DNA of 64,000 nt from Epilithonimonas sp042695135. GTDB lineage: Bacteria; Bacteroidota; Bacteroidia; Flavobacteriales; Weeksellaceae. Positions within the stretch are counted from its first letter, which is position 1. The number at the start of each line of letters is the position of its first letter. The position numbers and the translations under genes were made by a program. The notes under the pieces were generated by a model, which saw nothing but the letters and a program-made list of their open reading frames with translations, was not told the DNA's origin and made no database searches. The stretch is taken from NCBI RefSeq assembly GCF_042695135.1, contig NZ_CP170547.1, positions 1,984,001-2,048,000 of the forward strand. Reading direction: 5' to 3'. Below are positions 60,515-64,000 of this stretch, one piece after another.

Positions 60515-62101
60515 TCAGTTGGCTATGGAAAGTTCTTTTTTGATAAAGCTGATGAATTCTTTGGGCGAAATTCCTGTTACGGTTTTAAAAACGGTCGAAA
60601 ACGAAGTATGGGAAGAAAATCCGCTTTCCTCTGCAAGATAACTGATCTTATAGTTCAGAAAAGAAGGCTCATTACGAAGTTTATTGATGATGTGGTTGAT
60701 TCTCAGCTCGTTGATGTATGAATTAAAATTTTTTTGTTTGTGTTTATTTACAATTTCCGAAAGATACCTTGTATTGGTGTCAAGTTCTTTTGCCATCGAA
60801 TGTAGGGTGAGACTTTTTTTGGTAAAATCTGTTCCTTTCTCGAAGAAAAGTAATTTTTCCAATAGAATCTGCTCGGTTTTTTCAGGAATAAATTGTGGAA
60901 TTTTAGCGATTTCCTGAATGTATTCTTTATTTGTGACAATTACTTCCTCTTCTTCGTGCGTTTTTTTCAGTTTGCTGATATATTCTTTATAATAATTATA
61001 ATTTTTCCGGGTCTTAAGCCTGAACAAAAATACAAGACCCAGTATGATAATTGCAAGAGCGATGATCCAGATTAAAATGTGATTGATTTTGTATCTCTGC
61101 TCATCTTTTGTCTTAAGCTCGCTTTCCGTGAGCGAAAGTATCAGGTCGCTGGCTTTTTGCTGAGCCGAATTTATAGATTCATTGAGTGCAAGATATTTCA
61201 GGTTATGCAATTGATAATTGGTATTGTCACCTTCTGATAAGTACAGATCTGCTAAAAATTGATGGATGTTCTTCTTTAAAACTATATCATTGACTTTTTC
61301 TGACAAGATGAGAAGTTTAGGAATCTCACTCTGGTATTGCTGTTTGTTTGTTTTTATAAAATTCAATTTTGAAACATCTAACTCGGCATAAGCAATAAAG
61401 TTTTCTTCCAAGCCGGATTTTATGGACAATTGTAATGCTTTTTCTGCATATTGTAAAGATCTGTCCCATTGCTGATTCATCATATAAGCTTTCGCTAATT
61501 GATTATATGATTTGGAAACTTGATATGGAAATTGATAAGAAAATGTTGTCAAAAGATTATCATCAATGACTTTTATTGCTTCATCATATTTTTTCTGTTC
61601 GCAAAGCAAAATAGATTTTGTCGTGAGAAAATCAATATATAAGCCTATTTTTTCAGGAGTATCAGTAGGATTATTATGGATTTTACTTTCAATCAGGTTT
61701 AGTCTTTCCTTCGCTTTTGGAATGATGCCCAATCTTCTGTAAAGATCACTGAGGATAAGATTAGTCTGTAAAAGCTCCATAGAATCATCATTTAAATGAA
61801 GAGATTCTAAAAGTGCGTTGAGTGCCACAATGTTATTTCCCTGTAATATAAGGGCTTCAGCTTTTAGGTTCAAAGCCTTGGATCGCTGTTCATCAGAATC
61901 TGCATTGATAGAAAGATATTCGGAAATTGTAATGGTCTTTTCCGGATGAGTGTACAGATTTCCCAGTGCATTTTTGTAAATATCTTCGTTTTCCGACTGT
62001 TTTTGAGAAAACATAAGATTTCCAAAAGTCAGCATCAGCAGAACAACAAACCTGTTGGCAAATAGAATCTTTTGTTCCAAAAACGCATTCCTCAATCTCA
62101 T
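60515..62101 (-). CDS. Membrane-bound TPR-AraC transcription regulator
   Basis: 528 residues. An N-terminal hydrophobic segment (~17-31), TPR repeats ~40-330, a transmembrane helix at 342-361 (ILIWIIALAIIILGLVFLF), a cytoplasmic coiled linker and an AraC-type double HTH at ~425-525 (LTLHSMAKELDTNTRYLSEIVNKH, YLAEESGFSSHTSFSTVFKTVTGISPKEF). Such TPR-TM-AraC regulators are common in Flavobacteriia and are thought to sense in the periplasm and regulate from the membrane. Targets unknown; the cotranscribed TPR gene is the only linked one. A TATATTTG -7 element lies 22 bases before the start. Confidence 0.85.
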   Translation of the reverse strand: MRLRNAFLEQKILFANRFVVLLMLTFGNLMFSQKQSENEDIYKNALGNLYTHPEKTITISEYLSINADSDEQRSKALNLKAEALILQGNNIVALNALLESLHLNDDSMELLQTNLILSDLYRRLGIIPKAKERLNLIESKIHNNPTDTPEKIGLYIDFLTTKSILLCEQKKYDEAIKVIDDNLLTTFSYQFPYQVSKSYNQLAKAYMMNQQWDRSLQYAEKALQLSIKSGLEENFIAYAELDVSKLNFIKTNKQQYQSEIPKLLILSEKVNDIVLKKNIHQFLADLYLSEGDNTNYQLHNLKYLALNESINSAQQKASDLILSLTESELKTKDEQRYKINHILIWIIALAIIILGLVFLFRLKTRKNYNYYKEYISKLKKTHEEEEVIVTNKEYIQEIAKIPQFIPEKTEQILLEKLLFFEKGTDFTKKSLTLHSMAKELDTNTRYLSEIVNKHKQKNFNSYINELRINHIINKLRNEPSFLNYKISYLAEESGFSSHTSFSTVFKTVTGISPKEFISFIKKELSIAN

Positions 62102-62122
62102 CGTTGCAAAGCATATAATTTA

Positions 62123-62130
62123 CAAATATA
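62123..62130 (-). promoter_or_regulatory. Putative -7 element of the TPR-AraC operon
   Basis: Minus strand TATATTTG matches TAnnTTTG 21 bases before the start codon. No TTG at the usual distance. Confidence 0.4.
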
Positions 62131-62336
62131 AGGTCAGAAATGATAATTCTTCATAGCATTGAGGTGATATTTTTGTTAATTCCTATACATTAACTTTTCC
62201 AAAGCTAATTTTGCTTAATATTTAAATCCAAATGTGAAATTTTGCAATAATATTTTTCGCAGCAACTCCAAATTTAAAAAATAAGAATGATGATAAAATT
62301 TAGCTTTAAAATCCATCCTCAAATCGAAATAATATT

Positions 62337-62344
62337 TACTTTTG
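62337..62344 (+). promoter_or_regulatory. Putative -7 element of the proline dehydrogenase gene
   Basis: TACTTTTG matches TAnnTTTG 15 bases before the ATG at 62360, which implies a very short leader. It overlaps the alternative TTG start at 62342, making that start unlikely. Confidence 0.42.
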
Positions 62345-62359
62345 GGACAAATTCTAAGA

Positions 62360-63529
62360 ATGAGTATTTTCAATGACACAAAGCTCGCATTTGCCGATAA
62401 AACGGATGCTCAGCTGAGAAAAGCATACTGGATGTTCAAAGCGATTGAGCAACCTGCATTGACGAATATCGGCGTTTCACTACTTAATTTTACAGTTAGA
62501 AACAATTTTCCGTTCGTGGATGGGATTGTAAAGCAAACTTTGTTCGAGCAGTTTTGCGGTGGCGAAACTCGCGAGGAAAGTATGTCAGTCGTAAAACAGA
62601 TGTTCAAACGCGGCGTCGGAAGTATTTTCGATTACTCGATAGAAGGAAAAGAAGAAGAGGAAGTTTTTGATGCCGTTTGCAAGGAAATCAAAGATATCAT
62701 CAGATTTTCAGTTGGAAATCCGGCGATTCCTTTCATAGTTTTCAAACCGACGGCTTTCGGCAAAATTGATATCTATGAAGAAGTCGGAAAAGGTAAAGAA
62801 CTCACAACCAGCCAGAAAGAAGAATGGAATAGAGTAGTGACACGTTTTGACGAAGTCTGCAAACTTTGCTTCGAAAACGATAAAAAAGTAATGGTAGATG
62901 CCGAAGAATCCTGGATGCAAGATGCTGCCGACCAACTTTGTGAGGAGATGATGGAAAAGTACAATCAGGAAAAGCCCATTGTTTGGAACACCATCCAAAT
63001 GTACAGAACCGGCCGTTTGGAATATATGAACGCACACTTGGAAAGAGCCAAAGAAAAAGGCTATTTCATTGGTTATAAGATTGTTCGTGGCGCTTATATG
63101 GAGAAGGAAAGAAAACGAGCGGAGGAACAAAATTACCCAGACCCAATCCAGCCAAACAAACAAGCTTCCGATGATAATTACAATGCTGGAATTGACTTTG
63201 TAATGGCTAATTTGGATAAGGTTTCAGCATTTTTCGGAACGCACAATGAAAAATCCTCCGAATTGGTGATGGATAAAATGCAGGCCAACAATCTGGAGCA
63301 CAACAATCCGCACATCTATTTTGGACAGCTTTACGGGATGAGTGATAACATTACTTATTATCTTGCCGATAAACATTACAACGTTGCCAAATATCTGCCT
63401 TACGGACCTGTGAAAGATGTTGTTCCATATCTTACAAGACGAGCGCAGGAAAATACCTCTGTTGCCGGACAAACCGGACGGGAATTGGGACTGATTGACA
63501 AAGAATTGAAAAGAAGAAAATCGAAATAG
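62360..63529 (+). CDS. Proline dehydrogenase
   Basis: FAD-dependent oxidation of proline to pyrroline-5-carboxylate, feeding electrons to quinone. The ATG at 62360 (MSIFNDTKLAFADKTDAQL) is chosen over an in-frame TTG at 62342 that overlaps the promoter element. The TIM-barrel core shows KVMVDAEESWMQDAADQL, IVWNTIQMYRTGRLEYM, GYKIVRGAYMEKERKRAEE and FFGTHNEKSSELV, matching the PutA/Put1 catalytic domain; YLTRRAQENTS near the end has the substrate-binding arginine pair. 389 residues fits the monofunctional enzyme, with no P5C dehydrogenase domain attached. A terminator follows at once. Confidence 0.92.
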   Translation: MSIFNDTKLAFADKTDAQLRKAYWMFKAIEQPALTNIGVSLLNFTVRNNFPFVDGIVKQTLFEQFCGGETREESMSVVKQMFKRGVGSIFDYSIEGKEEEEVFDAVCKEIKDIIRFSVGNPAIPFIVFKPTAFGKIDIYEEVGKGKELTTSQKEEWNRVVTRFDEVCKLCFENDKKVMVDAEESWMQDAADQLCEEMMEKYNQEKPIVWNTIQMYRTGRLEYMNAHLERAKEKGYFIGYKIVRGAYMEKERKRAEEQNYPDPIQPNKQASDDNYNAGIDFVMANLDKVSAFFGTHNEKSSELVMDKMQANNLEHNNPHIYFGQLYGMSDNITYYLADKHYNVAKYLPYGPVKDVVPYLTRRAQENTSVAGQTGRELGLIDKELKRRKSK

Positions 63530-63530
63530 G

Positions 63531-63556
63531 AAAATCCGCTGTGAGGCGGATTTTTT
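63531..63556. terminator. Terminator after proline dehydrogenase
   Basis: AATCCGC-TGTGAG-GCGGATT with six T on the + side and A residues on the other. It also lies right at the end of the converging minus-strand gene. Confidence 0.82.
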
Positions 63557-63560
63557 CATT

Positions 63561-63944
63561 TTATTTTCTCTTGAATATCCACTTTATTTTTGAATTTTCT
63601 GTTGGATAACTTTCAGTACAGGATATTCCTTCACAAAATGCAATGGACCAACCTGATGGCAAATTATAAAAATAACCCCAACCATTTTCTTTAGTTAAAT
63701 TTTGCTTTATTTCTAAAGGAAGTTCTGAAATTTTACTTCCAACATTCAATCCTTCTTTAATAATAAATTTACTATCTGTTGTTGCTAAATAAATTGTATC
63801 TCTATTTTTTAAAATTAAATCAAAATCTATAGAATTAATTTTTACAATCTTTGATTTTGAAATTTGTCCATTAGAAATTAGAATAGACTTTTGTCCAAAA
63901 ATGTTTATAGATAGAAGAATTAACAATATTAAATTGGCTTTCAT
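63561..63944 (-). CDS. Small secreted hypothetical protein (127 aa)
   Basis: A signal peptide (MKANLILLILLSINIFGQ) is followed by ~109 residues, mostly beta-rich and Ile/Lys-rich. Near the C-terminus YNLPSGWSIAFCEGISCTESYP contains two cysteines five residues apart that could form a disulphide. No family recognised. It lies 17 bases after another minus-strand gene, possibly in one transcript. Strongly AT-rich compared with its neighbour proline dehydrogenase, so recent acquisition is possible. Confidence 0.6.
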   Translation of the reverse strand: MKANLILLILLSINIFGQKSILISNGQISKSKIVKINSIDFDLILKNRDTIYLATTDSKFIIKEGLNVGSKISELPLEIKQNLTKENGWGYFYNLPSGWSIAFCEGISCTESYPTENSKIKWIFKRK

Positions 63945-63961
63945 TTTCGTTTATTCTTAAT

Positions 63962-64000
63962 TTATTTCTTCTTCTCCGCCTTCACAGCCTGTCTAGCCAA
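63962..64000 (-). CDS. 3' end of a gene running off the window
   Basis: On the minus strand an open frame enters at the window edge and ends with LARQAVKAEKKK and TAA (63962-63964). Only 12 residues are visible, ending in a lysine-rich tail like those of nucleic-acid-binding proteins. Identity cannot be told. Confidence 0.4.
   Translation of the reverse strand: MARQAVKAEKKK

Noticed and set aside
62342..62359. TTG as the start of proline dehydrogenase
   Set aside because: It overlaps a TAnnTTTG promoter element, and the ATG at 62360 gives a normal N-terminus.
63561..63944. T9SS cargo
   Set aside because: The protein is exported but has no PNP-type sorting tail.

Overview
The window looks like a chromosomal segment of a flavobacterium (Bacteroidota), most like Chryseobacterium or a close relative. 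The reasons are AT-rich DNA, a SusC/SusD pair, three secreted proteins with type IX secretion (T9SS) C-terminal sorting tails, promoters of the Bacteroidota TTG / TAnnTTTG kind, a CHASE3 hybrid-kinase/CheR/CheB cluster and several families of short palindromic intergenic repeats. The genus is inferred from memory of such genomes, not from a search. I see no tRNA, rRNA, CRISPR, phage or transposase gene.

Bases 1-31300 form a pectin (rhamnogalacturonan I) utilisation locus joined to a complete L-rhamnose pathway. On the + strand: the 3' end of a GH2-type glycosidase, a CE12 rhamnogalacturonan acetylesterase, a GH106 alpha-L-rhamnosidase, a stand-alone amidotransferase-fold protein (usually the tail of GH105 enzymes), a PL11 rhamnogalacturonan lyase, a GH105 unsaturated rhamnogalacturonyl hydrolase lipoprotein, the rhamnose transporter RhaT, then SusC and SusD. 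After these come the fused rhamnulose-phosphate aldolase/lactaldehyde dehydrogenase, rhamnose isomerase, an FGGY kinase (rhamnulokinase) and an FMN L-lactate dehydrogenase, so rhamnose can be taken to DHAP plus pyruvate. A convergent GntR regulator with a sugar-sensor domain follows. A minus-strand operon then supplies a GH28 pectinase and two large secreted six-hairpin-type proteins of unproven activity. The inferred flow is outer-membrane capture and cutting (PL11, GH28, CE12, GH106, SusCD), periplasmic trimming (GH105, GH2), import of rhamnose (RhaT) and cytoplasmic breakdown.

Bases 31592-43348 hold a small conserved-looking hypothetical gene, a large AsmA-like membrane-anchored protein, a PlsC-type acyltransferase, and a six-gene signalling operon: receiver-PAS-kinase, CHASE3-HAMP-GAF hybrid kinase with three receivers, receiver, CheR, CheB catalytic domain, receiver. 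No chemoreceptor, CheA or CheW lies beside it.

Bases 43437-52547 hold housekeeping and secreted genes: T9SS cargo proteins (one an endonuclease I), NudK, a PfpI-like protein, a 195-codon MnmA C-terminal-like fragment without its catalytic half, a GH3 beta-glucosidase and an NADPH-dependent FMN reductase. Bases 52548-56296 hold a possible 27-codon gene with its own promoter and terminator, then purM-purN-purH. The rest is a large T9SS adhesin-like protein, a pair of TPR membrane proteins (one with an AraC-type DNA-binding end), proline dehydrogenase and a small secreted hypothetical protein. The last bases are the 3' end of another minus-strand gene.

The most unusual content is (i) five families of hairpin-forming intergenic repeats, one copy of which supplies a misleading ATG in front of purM, (ii) the possible 27-codon gene, (iii) the orphan MnmA C-terminal domain with an 18-base internal duplication at its 5' end, (iv) the two six-hairpin proteins of the pectin operon, and (v) the CheB/CheR module detached from chemotaxis. 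All functions are read from sequence motifs and context alone.
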